Shown in pieces: positions 1 through 10,486 of a stretch of DNA of 64,000 nt. The stretch lies in the NCBI GenBank assembly GCA_963855995.1, contig OY979717.1, forward strand, positions 10,040,001 to 10,104,000, in the 5' to 3' direction. The translations under genes were made by a program, and so were the position numbers. Within the stretch, counting starts at the first letter, position 1, and each line of letters starts with the position of its first letter. This stretch comes from Muricea muricata. Its lineage: Eukaryota; Cnidaria; Anthozoa; Malacalcyonacea; Plexauridae. The notes under the pieces are model-generated. The model made no database searches. It had not been told where the DNA came from and saw only the letters and a list, made by a program, of their open reading frames with translations.

Positions 1-1
1 C

Positions 2-553
2 TGGCACTTCACCGTTGCAACACTTTCTAAAACATCGGTTATTGAAAATATTGATCCCGTAGTCAACCAATACATCCGTAAAAGGTATGAAGTTTCAATC
101 TCAGGGACATTAAGTTCTGTTTTCCTAACCTGCAGCAAATTTGGTCAAAGTATTTATCCTCCATCGGTGAAGTTTATCCAATGCCAAACAGAAAAACATT
201 TTAACTTTACCATACGCTTCATTAATAACTCTCTTCCGACCGTTAAAAACCTTAACCGATGGGGTATATCTTTAGGTCCAGGGCGCACCTTTTGTCTCAA
301 CCCAGAATCATTACTACACGTGGTCGATGGATATCAGTTTTATCTCGATCGATTTACATGGAAACACAATTCAATCCTGAACTTTGTTGCTAATACTTTG
401 CAAACTGTGAACGGTGCTTCATCCTATGTTGATATACCTGGATTCAAAAGTCCATCAATAATTATTGGTGACACGTATCGCCCAGATTTGTTGTCATCAT
501 GCTCCAATGGTTCTCTATATCTGGTCGAGCTCACTGTTGGTTACGAAAGTTAG
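2..553 (+). pseudogene. 3' fragment of RLE-type non-LTR retrotransposon
   Basis: The frame is open from base 2 to the stop near 553 and enters from outside the window. The translation contains ISGTLSSVFLTCSKFG early, then a CL...H segment running into TWKHNSILNFVA, then SPSIIIGDTYRPDLL and LYLVELTVGYES. This RHN/KHN, RPDLL, ELTV order is what I know from the C-terminal restriction-like endonuclease region of R2/NeSL-type non-LTR retrotransposons, common in cnidarian genomes. Part of the linker after the CQT motif seems deleted, and the element breaks off right after GYES, so it is a relic. A second fragment of the same family lies at 2744-3285. Family assignment is from memory of conserved motifs. 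Confidence 0.65.
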
Positions 554-946
554 GGAAAGTCGGCAGGGCAGTTGCCCGTATTTTAAGGGTATCTTCTCAG
601 AACGCAGGAAGTCGCATTCTATACAGGTGTTAAAGTTTCAACTAGAGCGCGTAGTTTGATTGAACTCAAACAAATTAATTTTTACCAGATATTTTTCTAT
701 TTCCTGATTGAACAGCTAAAAAGCCGTGTAAGTACTCACATCCCACTACTGTCTTTAACGAAGAACTTCTTTACTGACGAACACGATCATATATTCTGCA
801 TGTGAGCCCTCGCGACGGCAGATGCTACCCTCGGCTTCGCTGCACAAAACCATTCTCGCCTTCCTCGCTCGGTCGGTCACAGTAAATAATTCCATCAGTA
901 TCTTTTTTACAATTTAAAATTAACTATTTTCTCCATCAATTCATAG
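554..946 (+). other. Intronic sequence before the EGF exon
   Basis: No coding potential was seen. The interval runs from the broken retrotransposon to a 3' splice site (pyrimidine-rich stretch then CATAG) at 946. Confidence 0.4.
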
Positions 947-1720
947 ACGGTAACGAGTCCTCAAAAAAGCTGTCTTAAAAACACCAACTGTTGTTTGACC
1001 TCGCAACCTTATAAGAATGGTGCTTCATGTCTCCCTCTTGATCCTGCGCCAAACGCTGGTAACAGTCGTTTTGTTTGCAAGTGCAGACCAGGTTACAAAG
1101 GAATTCACTGTGAACAGCCAGTGAGATCTTGCCTCGACTACAGCAATCCGGAAAATAAACCTAATATCTATCACGCTCTTGACAGTGACGATGACGTTTT
1201 CCCCATATTCTGTGATTTCAGAACATATCATTCAAAATTCAGGATTTTTAATCTTATTCAATCGTACAAATGCAATCAGAAAGAATTGTTTAACGAGTCG
1301 TTAATAAAGAAAAAACAAATTGCTATAGATGATCCAACAACCGCTCCGTATCGCCTCTCCCCGCTGAGAATGGAAAAGATCCGAAGACATTTTTCCCAAT
1401 GGCGCGTTGAATTTGGTAAAACTGCAAACAGGGATTGTTGGAAAAGGGTTGACGTTAATTTTCGTCAGAAGAACTGCACATCTTGCAAAGTTCGTACAAC
1501 TCGGACCATTCCAAATGGGACAACCGAAACAACAGTAACAACCAGACAATGTATTTTTACGCACAACAAAAGCAATCATTGCGAAGTTTCAATTAATAAT
1601 TATGGACTGTACTGTTGTATCGAGATAGACAATATCAACAATCCTGGGGAAAATTGTCAACCCGACAAAAATTCCAGAATTAAAATATGGTTTCTCAAAA
1701 CTCATCAATTGACTCATTAA
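947..1720 (+). CDS. EGF-like plus fibrinogen-like secreted protein, terminal exon (5' partial)
   Basis: The exon opens after an AG acceptor at 945-946 and reads in frame through SCLKNTNCC to a stop at 1718-1720. The first ~60 residues form an EGF-like domain ending CKCRPGYKGIHCE. Next comes SCLDYSNPENKP...FPIFCDF, resembling the start of a fibrinogen-related domain (Cys, a short gap, F-x-CDF/M), then FNLIQSYKCNQKELFN, YRLSPLRMEKIRRHFSQWR and NCTSCKVRT. That series matches a fibrinogen-like domain I remember as common in cnidarian secreted lectin-like proteins, with YRLSL..M..IR..STHWR. Many Cys suggest a disulfide-bonded extracellular protein. Signal peptide and earlier exons are not in the window; the 2-553 retrotransposon relic would lie in the preceding intron. 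Specific ligand unknown. Confidence 0.7.
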   Translation, partial: TVTSPQKSCLKNTNCCLTSQPYKNGASCLPLDPAPNAGNSRFVCKCRPGYKGIHCEQPVRSCLDYSNPENKPNIYHALDSDDDVFPIFCDFRTYHSKFRIFNLIQSYKCNQKELFNESLIKKKQIAIDDPTTAPYRLSPLRMEKIRRHFSQWRVEFGKTANRDCWKRVDVNFRQKNCTSCKVRTTRTIPNGTTETTVTTRQCIFTHNKSNHCEVSINNYGLYCCIEIDNINNPGENCQPDKNSRIKIWFLKTHQLTH

Positions 1721-1778
1721 GAATCACTGTTACCAGAATTCCATATAGGTTGATTGTTACTGTACTGTGTACCGTACT

Positions 1779-1784
1779 AATAAA
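1779..1784 (+). terminator. Polyadenylation signal AATAAA
   Basis: A canonical AATAAA lies about 60 bases after the stop of the EGF/fibrinogen-like gene, at a sensible distance for its poly(A) site. Confidence 0.5.
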
Positions 1785-2743
1785 GCAGCAAAGTACGTGC
1801 CAAATTTTAATTTCATAAGACTGTAACAGAAGAAGTCGTGCATCATCTAATGCGTATCTATTTGTGAAGAGCAATATTTTCAATTTGGGGATACATAACC
1901 AACAGTTGTATTGCACCAAATTACTGTGCTCAGTATTGCGGTAAAAGGATCGTATGTCCATGTCCTAAATACACGAATACATAATATCAACAAAAATAGA
2001 ACGAAATATACAATGATTAAAATTGGTGTGTATATATAGACATGGACATATAACCGCTAATCTAGGTGACTCCTCATGTGCGTTATAAATTCTTCATGAA
2101 TTATTAATGTTTTTAGAGCGCCCTGGTTAGTCGTCAGCCGTGCACTTATCATATTTTCAGAAGCTGGGTGACCTACCTTTTTCTTCATTTACCACCATGT
2201 CTGGGGGGACGTTTTACCTAACTGAGTGGCTGTGTCTCACATTCCTCACTCGGCCTAACCAGGTACGCCCCTGTTTCATTCTTCCTTGGGACTTACTCTG
2301 CTTAGGCAATCTTGAAGTCAACGGCCGGCATGAAAGTATTCGCCTTTCCTTTCATTTTACATGTGAATAACGCATGTTCTGAGGACAGGCTTCTCATCTG
2401 GGCATTTCTAACCAACTCCGATTGTTCACGTGTTTACCTTCAGGAGTGTAAGTATATTTAGACGAGGTGACTTGCGCACAATTACCATTTCATACTGAGT
2501 TTATCTGCACAAAAATGCATTGAATTAAAACATACTACGTATGATAGATATGCTGTCGTCTGCATGCATATGCATGCCATTTAGCCTTGCATTTGACGGC
2601 TTATTGCAAATTGTAACATAACTAAATTGTACGATCTTGCATGTGCAGTTGCATAAATAATAAATTAGTGAAAGTTTTTTGTTTCTAAGCTTTTTCTAAC
2701 AAAATTGAAACGAAATTAAATTTTACACGTTTTTGCTGGTTGC
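1785..2743. other. Intergenic, nothing recognised
   Basis: No supported exon, RNA gene or inverted repeat was seen; only short chance open frames occur. Confidence 0.4.
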
Positions 2744-3285
2744 AGTTCCTACTTAGACCGTTTAATTACTTGGAGGCACGATTCAATCACACAATTCATC
2801 GCGAATAACCTACCATCACAATATATTCAGAATACTTACGCTGATTTGCCATCATTCCCTAATCCTTCCGTTATTACTGCAGGTAATGATTATCGCCCTG
2901 ACCTACTAATCTTGACTAAAAACAATTGTCTGTCCATCTTAAAAAATTTGTCAATCTTTCCATCACTTCACTTGGTTCGACAATGAATCTGCTGCTTTAT
3001 AAAGACTCATACTAAATATCTAATTGAAAGAATAATCAATATTGCCATTGGATCAATTTATTACATTTTCTGCTGCCGAAATAAGAAATGGACGAAACCA
3101 GATTTATTGAAATTCTAAAGCCATATTGTATTTGTTATATAGTCGTGGATTGTATGGCAATGTATATTATGTGTGTTTTATAATTGCTATTTTACCCGAT
3201 ATATCAAGTAGCTGACTGTAAATTACCTTTTTAAAGTGAGATTTACCGTTGTAAATGAATAGAAAAATTGAATAAAGTTTTCCTT
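2744..3285 (+). mobile_element. 3' end of RLE-type non-LTR retrotransposon with (TTA)n tail
   Basis: The frame gives YLDRLITWRHDSITQFIANN, then PNPSVITAGNDYRPDLL, and after a frame break YIFCCRNKKWTKPDLLKF followed by a stop near 3118. These are the same landmarks as in the fragment at 2-553. A ~165-base 3' UTR follows, ending TTGAATAAAGTTTTCC and passing into a TTA microsatellite, the usual tail of this kind of retrotransposon. The ELTV segment is damaged and frameshifted, so the copy is dead. An inverted copy of the last ~105 bases lies at 10391-10486. Confidence 0.65.
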
Positions 3286-3551
<266 letters not shown>

Positions 3552-4025
3552 AACTTTATTCAAACAAGGTATTCTCATCTGGGTTTAACATGCAAACAGA
3601 TATATTAAATAAAATACAAAAGCAGAACTACACTAAATTTAAAATTACATCTTAATGGAAGAAAATATAATACCTGCTATTCATGAAGGCCATGTACCAA
3701 GCTAATATAAACAATAATTTAAAATAATTAAAATAATTTGGCACAGCGCCCTCGAAAATTTGTCAAGTTACATATTTGCTCGCAGTAGACCAATCGAAAG
3801 ACCGTTGCAGAGCACCGCACCACTATAGAGACAAAATGAAGTTTTATCAGTTTTTCTACTAATAAAATAATCCCGTTGAGTAAAGATCCGTAATGAAAAA
3901 AAAATTCCGATATAACTGTCAAATGTCAATATAAAGGAATGTCAGCTATCAGAAGAGGTCGGAAACATAAAGGACATAAGGGTGTTTGTCTTCATGTAGG
4001 TAACCATATTCGGTATGAGATTTTG

Positions 4026-5666
4026 GGTTATCAAGAAAACGCGGGTACCGGATAGCGGGTACCGGATATAGAAAACGCGGGTATGGAAAACGCGGGTAGT
4101 CATGGAAAACGCGGGTAATCATGGAAAACGCGGGTAGTCATGCAAAACGCGGGACAAGCGACTAGGTAGCAAACAAATATTGATTATTAACATAATAACA
4201 TTGTTTCTATCAATTGGCACAGGCAAATATTTCACTGTCGGGCAATTGAGACGCATCGAAGCATTGTTCGGGCGAAAGATAAATTAGTAGAGCTTCTGCT
4301 AAAGCAGTCAATACATGATCATACTCATTTGTTTACAAAAGTAAACCCAAAATTGTATATATGTTTGATGTAGCATATTATGCACAAGCAGTCGCGCAAA
4401 CCCATATATTGTCCCTCTAAACAAGATAAGGCCCGTACCCCCATGCTTGCTTTGAAATCTATATGAGTATGACACACAAAATGGTTTATGGTCTTTAATG
4501 AAAAAACTCTTCGAAATGTATCTTAACTTTTTAAAAATTTTCATTTTCATCGAAAGTCGAATATGTTCCAGCATTTACCACACCAACACCATTCACCCAC
4601 TTGTCAGAAGCTTCTTATGGCCCACGTTTCCCAGTTCAGCACAGACCGCCATATCCCTCTCCTTATCCAAACTCATTTATCGTTTACCTCTTTAGCTTCT
4701 GCCCAGTGCAAACTTCCGTCTGTTTTGGTTGTGGAAGCTCATTGAAACCAGGAGGACAAATTGGCAACCCTCCAGCAGACCTTGTAATTGTGTCGAGCAT
4801 GCACAGGGAATGGAGACAGGATGGCGAAACTCGTAGAAAAGCAGCGAATGTGCATTTTCATTACATTTTTGATTGTGTAAGGCAAAAGCAGCCCTTTTTT
4901 CAGCCAAGTCAATGTACTGTGCCACAGCAGATGGTACACTTTTTCACCCAGGAACATAAACTATACCTCGCACAAAAATTTGGCAATCTGACGATTTCGT
5001 AGACATGCACATAGTTATCTTGTTTTTTTCTACCATTAGGTGGGAAACAATATTATTGATATTACGGAACACTATTCATATTATCTGAAATAGTTTTTTT
5101 ATGTGTTAATAAGATGGGATTTGATTTTGCAACATAGGTCAAGACAATGTATCAATGACCACAGTAACTTTACATTTAAGAACATTTTGTATTCGTTGTG
5201 TTTATCGTAAAGTTTATACGACATAAAACTGTTTATTGCGCATAGAAAGATCTCAATGGCACCTGAATTCTGGAAAATCTTAACAGTGACTTCTTAATTT
5301 AACGTTTCGCTCACTAGGTCTTTGACATTTCATCGTTTGAAACCTCGTCTTAGGTACAATTAAAGACGTTTTTTGTTTAAGACAATGAACTTTTTTGTGT
5401 CTAATACTTATATCCATTTTAGGAAAAGTTATAGAAATAATGTTAATTGATAATTATATTATGTTAAGGAGTTGTGTTCATTAAAGAAAACTCGCTTATA
5501 CCCGCGTTTTCCATTATTACCCGCGTTTTCCATGACTACCCGCGTTTTCCATGACTACCCGCATTTTCCATGACTACCCGCGTTTTCCATGACTACCCGC
5601 GTTTTCCATACCCGCGTTTTCCATACCCGGTACCCGCTATCCGGTACCCGCGTTTTTTAGATAACC
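4026..5666 (+). mobile_element. MULE-like DNA transposon, 1641 bp, 9-bp TSD
   Basis: The ends are inverted repeats beginning GGTTATC, followed by AAAACGCGGGTACCGGATAG. The element is flanked by direct copies of GAGATTTTG at 4017-4025 and 5667-5675. The sister LINE copy has a single uninterrupted copy of this nonamer at 9897-9905 (reverse complement), which proves the insertion and the TSD length. The subterminal regions (about 4037-4152 and 5500-5655) are arrays of a ~19-base unit containing GGAAAACGCGGGTAGTCAT, inverted relative to each other. A 9-bp TSD with long inverted ends fits Mutator-like elements. The only coding trace is the CxGC reading frame at 4562-5002, so the copy is not autonomous. 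Confidence 0.8.
4562..5002 (+). pseudogene. Transposase C-terminal tail remnant with CxGC motif
   Basis: The frame is open from about 4562 to a stop at 5000-5002 inside the MULE-like element. It encodes a Pro-rich segment (RPPYPSPYPN), then VCFGCGSSLKP, PPADLVIV, a basic stretch, NVHFHYIFDC, VPQQMVHFF and HKLYLAQKFG. I recall similar C-x-G-C ... PP-x-D ... H-x-H ... C tails after the SWIM zinc finger of MULE-like transposases in cnidarian and other invertebrate genomes, but could not check this. The catalytic DDE part is missing. It is likely an internally deleted transposase gene. The start is uncertain, since the true protein would begin upstream in lost sequence. Confidence 0.45.
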
Positions 5667-6705
5667 GAGATTTTGACTTGTTTTTATAACAACGAAGATC
5701 GCATAGTGTTGTGGGCAATGTCGCGACCGAAACGACTTCCTCGCGGATATTCGTGCATCATAATTGGTGTTGTATACCACTTTTTACATGCTAAAAATAA
5801 TGGCATGCTTGACTATCTAAGATCTTCAATGGAATATACTGAGGCAAATTATACCAATTATGGGATGATTTTATTAGGTGATTTTAACAAACTTGATTTT
5901 AAACTTGATGCAAAGTTTTTCCAATTAAAACCCATGCATTGTTAAATTCCTTGCGAGAGACCTCAATACACTTGATCAAATTTTCACGAACTTACAGGAA
6001 TATTATTGTTTACTGGTTGCTGGCCATTCTTTTGGGTTGTCAGACCATACCACTGTTACCTTCTTTTCGGCAATACGGAAAAAAGCGGCAAACACAAACA
6101 AAAGTAGTTAAATCCCGTGACAAGAGATCTACCAATGTTGCTATTTTAGGCCGATTTCCAATAAACATTCTGTGGGAATCCCTTTTATCGCTTCACCAAT
6201 CCAGTGAAGATAAACTATCAATGGTCACACAAGTGATAAATTATGGTCTCGGGATAAATAAATAAGGCAAGGGTGCAACAACTTTCAATTAGATAATGAA
6301 GCAATTATCTAGATTGAAAACTGAACGAAATAACCTCCGATCGAATTTAGGAATAAATTGTGACGACAACGATCAAGACCTTGCTAATAGAATTAATGAG
6401 ACATTTATTAGTATAATGAACAGCTATTTAGGGTTACCACAGGACCTATATTTAGAAAGCAATTCGCGATGATTAATAGGTATCCCTGAGCCCTATGCTT
6501 TACATCAATTATAAGTGAATCGACTCGAATTACTGAAACTTCCTCAAGTATGATTGATAGCATATTCACCAATACACCAGATAAAATCGTTTGCTCCGGT
6601 GTTTTTACTGTTGGTAATAGCGATTACAGCTTAGTAGCTATATGCATTCGATAAGGTTTTAACTACACAACAAGGGCCACTCCACAGTAAATTATCGAAA
6701 GTTTA

Positions 6706-7091
6706 CAGTGAAACCGGATGTTCTGTTCCCCCCAATATTGCAAGATTGCCGTCAATATTGCAATGTTCATGCGCCAATTGCTCCGAGCAAGTTGGACCGG
6801 AACTTGCAAGTTGCAACTATATCAGTTTTAACAAATTTGTTGATTTCAATACTTTCCTGGCAGATTTTCGCGGATAAAAATACCGCCAAACAATATTAGT
6901 TACTTTGCAGTATTTTTATCAGCGAAAATCTGCTAGGAAAGTACTGAAATCAACAAAATTTGTTAATTAAACTGATATAGTTGCAACTTGCAAGTTCCGG
7001 TGCAACTTGTTCGGAGCAATTAGCGCATGAACATTGCAATATTGACGGCAATGTTGCAATATTGGGGGGAACAGAACATCCGGTTTCACTG
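6706..7091. mobile_element. Palindromic MITE, 386 bp, TA target duplication (Tc1/mariner-like)
   Basis: The arms start CAGTGAAACCGGATGTTCTG and are near-perfect reverse complements over roughly 190 bases each, so the whole element folds on itself. It is flanked by TA on both sides. The sister LINE copy near 10809-10822 reads straight through AGTTTAAGAATT with a single TA, which confirms the insertion and the 2-bp TSD. TA duplication and a CAGT terminus fit Tc1/mariner-derived MITEs. There is no coding capacity; the open frame starting inside it and running into the LINE is a fusion artefact. Confidence 0.8.
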
Positions 7092-7553
7092 TAAGAATTT
7101 TAACTTGGAAAGTTTTCGAAGTGATACATTTTCACAGAATTGGGACGTCATAAGGGCGTATAATAATCCGAACGATATGTGGCGTGTGTGGAAAACAACC
7201 TTTAATAATGTAGTAGAAATGCATGCTCGTTCTCAAACAAGGCGGGTAAGACTTTCTAAGTCACCTGGACCACGCCTGAGTTGAAAAGGCATATGCATTA
7301 AAGAGATATTCTAAAAGTCAAGGCTAATCCAATCTAAAGATATTCATGATATTCATGAAATTCTGTGAACAATGAAATTGAGCTTGCGAGGAAAGTCCAT
7401 TACACGATAATGCTTTTCATGAAAATGAGAGCAATGTGGAAAAAAAACTTGGGGTATTATTAATGAATTAACCTCAAGAAAATAAAATGATTCACATATA
7501 AAAAAGATTAATTAAATGACTCTCGGGGTTATCAGAGTCTCAGAGACATTTAA

Positions 7554-7824
7554 CACCAGTGAACTCAATATAACTGGGAGGCTACCTTCGTATAAATCCG
7601 TACGCAAAATTTGAAGCCAAACTTGACTTCCAGACATGCGTGTTTGACTTCCAGAAACGCGTGTTTATGTCCGCGCCCATCACTCGCGCGAGATCTCTGC
7701 AAGGGTTGCAGCATGTTGTTTTTGGCCGAGTTTTTAATTGCGTGGAAAGACTGGGAAGGACTTTAACAAGTTGGCTACAAATTTCCCGCCTCAGGTAGCC
7801 TTCCACTTATATCGAGTTCACTGT
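7554..7824. mobile_element. TTAA-flanked MITE, 271 bp
   Basis: TTAA occurs at 7550-7553 and 7825-7828. The ends are inverted repeats GTGAACTC(A/G)ATATAA...GG(G/A)AGGCTACC of about 28 bases with a few mismatches. Removing the insert and one TTAA restores the LINE reading frame SETFNAHFASIGP, direct support for a TTAA target duplication. TTAA duplication points to the piggyBac or Kolobok superfamilies. No coding capacity was seen. Confidence 0.75.
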
Positions 7825-7845
7825 TTAACGCTCACTTTGCTAGTA

Positions 7846-8218
7846 TTGGACCATGGAAAGGACATCTGGCTGGGAAGAGCTGGAAAGCTCGAAAGAACAT
7901 CCTAAATTTAGCAAAATTGTGAAGTTCAGTTGCAAAACATTGTAAATTGTCGAAAATATAGTCCTGTGAAGTTTGCGAATTTTGTATACTTTTGTATTAC
8001 GCGCGGAAAAGTGTAATCAGAATTCGAAATGTGATTACACTTTTCCGCGCATGATACAAAAGTATACAAAATTTGCAAACTTCAAAGGGCTATATTTTCC
8101 ACAATTTACAACATTATGCAACCAAACTTCACAATTTTACAAAGTTTAGGATGTTCTTTTCAGCTGCGCTAATGAATGTTCCTAATTCAAACGTTTGTCT
8201 AAAAGGGGAATGGTCCAT
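7846..8218. mobile_element. Foldback (palindromic) element
   Basis: An imperfect palindrome is centred near 8025. The inner arms GTGTAATCA / TGATTACAC are nearly exact and extend outward through ACTTTTGTAT, GAAGTTTGC and AAGAACATCC, with outermost similarity GGACCAT / ATGGTCC. No target duplication could be fixed. It is probably another MITE inserted just downstream of the LINE B fragment. Confidence 0.55.
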
Positions 8219-8223
8219 TGCTC

Positions 8224-9028
8224 ATAGTATAATTTATTTAATAAATAATGGTTTCAATGAAAACCTGCATTCTGATTGGTCGACGTGCGGTCCGTATAAA
8301 TGACCCGTATTAGGACAGTGGTCCGTAAATTTCCGTATTTGGACCGGGCTTTTTCCCAGTGTTTTCAATCGCACTTTTTACTGCTTGCAATATACTTATT
8401 AAAGAAATTAATGTTTTACTGATATGTTTGATGAGGTTACGCAGTAACCAAGGTTAATATGTTAGGAACCAGCGTGCGATCTGGATTTATGAGTGACCCT
8501 CCTGCTGAGCTGGATATATAAGAGCATCAGTCGTGCAGTGGGAGCATTCGCTAGTTAATAAAGCCGGCTGCAGCAATCTACGGGAAATAGAGTTAGAAAT
8601 TTTTTTTAGCCTGCCGTATTCGTGGTTCTTAATAGTGCAACTTTTAAATTAAAAGTTATTCTACTGAAGAAGACTTGTACTACCATGTCAGAACATTTAG
8701 AATACAAAAGTGTTGACAATTTACAGAGCATCAATAGATTTGTGGTTTAACATTAATATTCATGTTCATTCAAAAGCAAGCCGCTGTATTCAATTTGTCT
8801 ATGGAAAATGTGGTGTTGAAAGTGATTATGAAAAATATTAATATGAAATCATTAGGCTGAACTGGTCACACTGAAGAAAAGCAAATAGACTTTGTACCTC
8901 AGTTAAATAATAGATCGTCTGCAATAATAGATAAACTTTAGTCTTCACTCATGAATTTTCCGGAGTAAAGTCTATTGAAAAAAGAAGTGCATTTTATACT
9001 TGTTTTACCAAAGAAATTATACTAAACA
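8224..9028. mobile_element. TIR element with AGTATAATTT ends
   Basis: The left end AGTATAATTTATTTAATAAA and right end AAAGAAATTATACT are inverted repeats. The same terminal family bounds 11342-11730. The interior has no convincing coding sequence. Probably a non-autonomous DNA transposon. Confidence 0.5.
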
Positions 9029-9125
9029 AATATTCGGCTCAGTGATTATGGTGATGAATACCATATAAATATGGTGATTCTGTCACTGAACTTGGATACA
9101 TTCGTCTCCATCATTAGGAAACATA

Positions 9126-10382
9126 GGTCCTGTGGTAACCCTAAATAGCTGTTCATTATACTAATAAATGTCTCATTAATTCTATTAGCAAGGTCTTGAT
9201 CGTTGTCGTCACAATTTATTCCTAAATTCGATCGGAGGTTATTTCGTTCAGTTTTCAATCTAGATAATTGCTTCATTATCTAATTGAAAGTTGTTGCACC
9301 CTTGCCTTATTTATTTATCACGAGACCATAATTTATCACTTGTGTGACCATTGATAGTTTATCTTCACTGGATTGGTGAAGCGATAAAAGGGATTCCCAC
9401 AGAATGTTTATTGGAAATCGGCCTAAAATAGCAACATTGGTAGATCTCTTGTCACGGGATTTAACTACTTTTGTTTGTGTTTGCCGCTTTTTTCCGTATT
9501 GCCGAAAAGAAGGTAACAGTGATATGGTCTGAAAACCCAAAAGAATGGCCAGCAACCGGTAAACAATAATATTCCTGTAAGTTAGTGAAAATTTGATCAA
9601 GTGTATTGAGGTCTCTAGCTCGCAAGGAATTTAACAATGGGTTTTAATTGGAAAAACTTTGCATCAAGTTTAAAATCAAGTTTGTTAAAATCACCTAATA
9701 AAATCATCCCATAATTGGTATAATTTGCCTCAATATATTCCATTGAAGATCTTAGATAGTCAAGCATGCCATTGTTTTTAGCATGTAAAAAGTGGTATAC
9801 AACACCAATTATGATGCACGAATATCCGCGAGGAAGTCGTTTCGGTCGCGACATTGCCCACAACACTATGCGATCTTCGTTGTTATAAAAACAAGTCAAA
9901 ATCTCATACCAATATGGTTACCTACATAAAGACAAACACCCTTATGTCCTTTATGTTTCCGACCTCTTCTGATAGCTGATATTCCTTTATATTGACATTT
10001 GACAGTTATATCGGAATTTTTTCTTCATTACGGATCTTAAGCTTTACTCAACGGGATTATTTAGTAGAAAAACTGATAAAACTGCATTTTTTCTCTATAG
10101 TGGTGCGGTGCTCTGCAACGGTCTTCCGATTGGTCTACTGCAAGCAAATATGTAACTTGACAAATTTTCGAGGGCGCTGTGCCAAATTGTTTTAAAAATA
10201 TTTTAAATTATTGTTTATATTAGCTTGGTACACGGCCTTCATGAATAGCAGGTATTAGATTTTCTTCCATTAAGTTGTAATTTCAGATTTAGTGTAGCTC
10301 TGCTTTTGTATTTTATTTAATCTATCTGTTTGTATGTTAAACCCAGATGCGAATACCTTGTTTGAATAAAGTTTTAATAATA
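9126..10382 (-). mobile_element. APE-type LINE fragment A, inverted right copy
   Basis: Reverse complement of the left copy (3550-4025 joined to 5667-6451), without the MULE-like insertion. The - strand encodes the same endonuclease landmarks (LLGDFNKLD near 9680-9700, KTERNNLRSNL near 9230-9260). Divergence is modest, a few substitutions and small indels per hundred bases, so the duplication is not ancient. The LINE frames are broken here too. Confidence 0.7.
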
Positions 10383-10390
10383 ATAATAAT

Positions 10391-10486
10391 ATTCAATTTT
10401 TCTATATATTTACAACGGTAAATCTCACTTTAAAAAGGTAATTTACAGTCAGTTACTTGATATTTTAGGTGAAATAGCAATTATAA
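10391..10486 (-). mobile_element. Inverted copy of the RLE retrotransposon 3' tail
   Basis: Reverse complement of about 3176-3285 (ends TTGAAT next to an AAT microsatellite). It joins abruptly at 10486-10487 to LINE fragment B, whereas in the left copy this tail is followed by A and then B. Confidence 0.6.

Larger units (their letters stand above)
3550..6451 (+). mobile_element. APE-type LINE fragment A, left copy (interrupted)
   Basis: Interrupted by the transposon at 4026-5666. On the + strand, 5673-5945 encodes a stretch with LLGDFNKLD, and the following frames give FTNLQEYYC, GLSDHTTVTFF and KTERNNLRSNL. These are landmarks of the apurinic endonuclease domain and linker of a CR1/L2-like LINE (GDFN and SDH motifs). 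The frame is broken several times by stops and shifts. The first ~470 bases (3550-4025) include, on the - strand, a retrotransposon-like end TTGAATAAAGTTTT. The inverted sister copy is at 9126-10382. LINE A stops at 6451, where LINE fragment B begins abruptly. Confidence 0.7.
6452..7845 (+). mobile_element. APE-type LINE fragment B, left copy (interrupted)
   Basis: Translations in shifting frames give LALHQL-like text, then TNTPDKIVCSGVFTVG, FNLESFRSD, NPNDMWRVWKTTFNNVVEMHA, RTRRVRLSKSP, KTWGIINELTSRK and SETFN / AHFASIGP. These are the endonuclease C-terminus and endonuclease-RT linker of a LINE family common in invertebrates. It begins abruptly in mid-gene at 6452, where it abuts LINE A. 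It is interrupted by a TA-flanked MITE (6706-7091) and a TTAA-flanked MITE (7554-7824). An inverted copy that extends further upstream is at 10487-11330. Confidence 0.7.
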
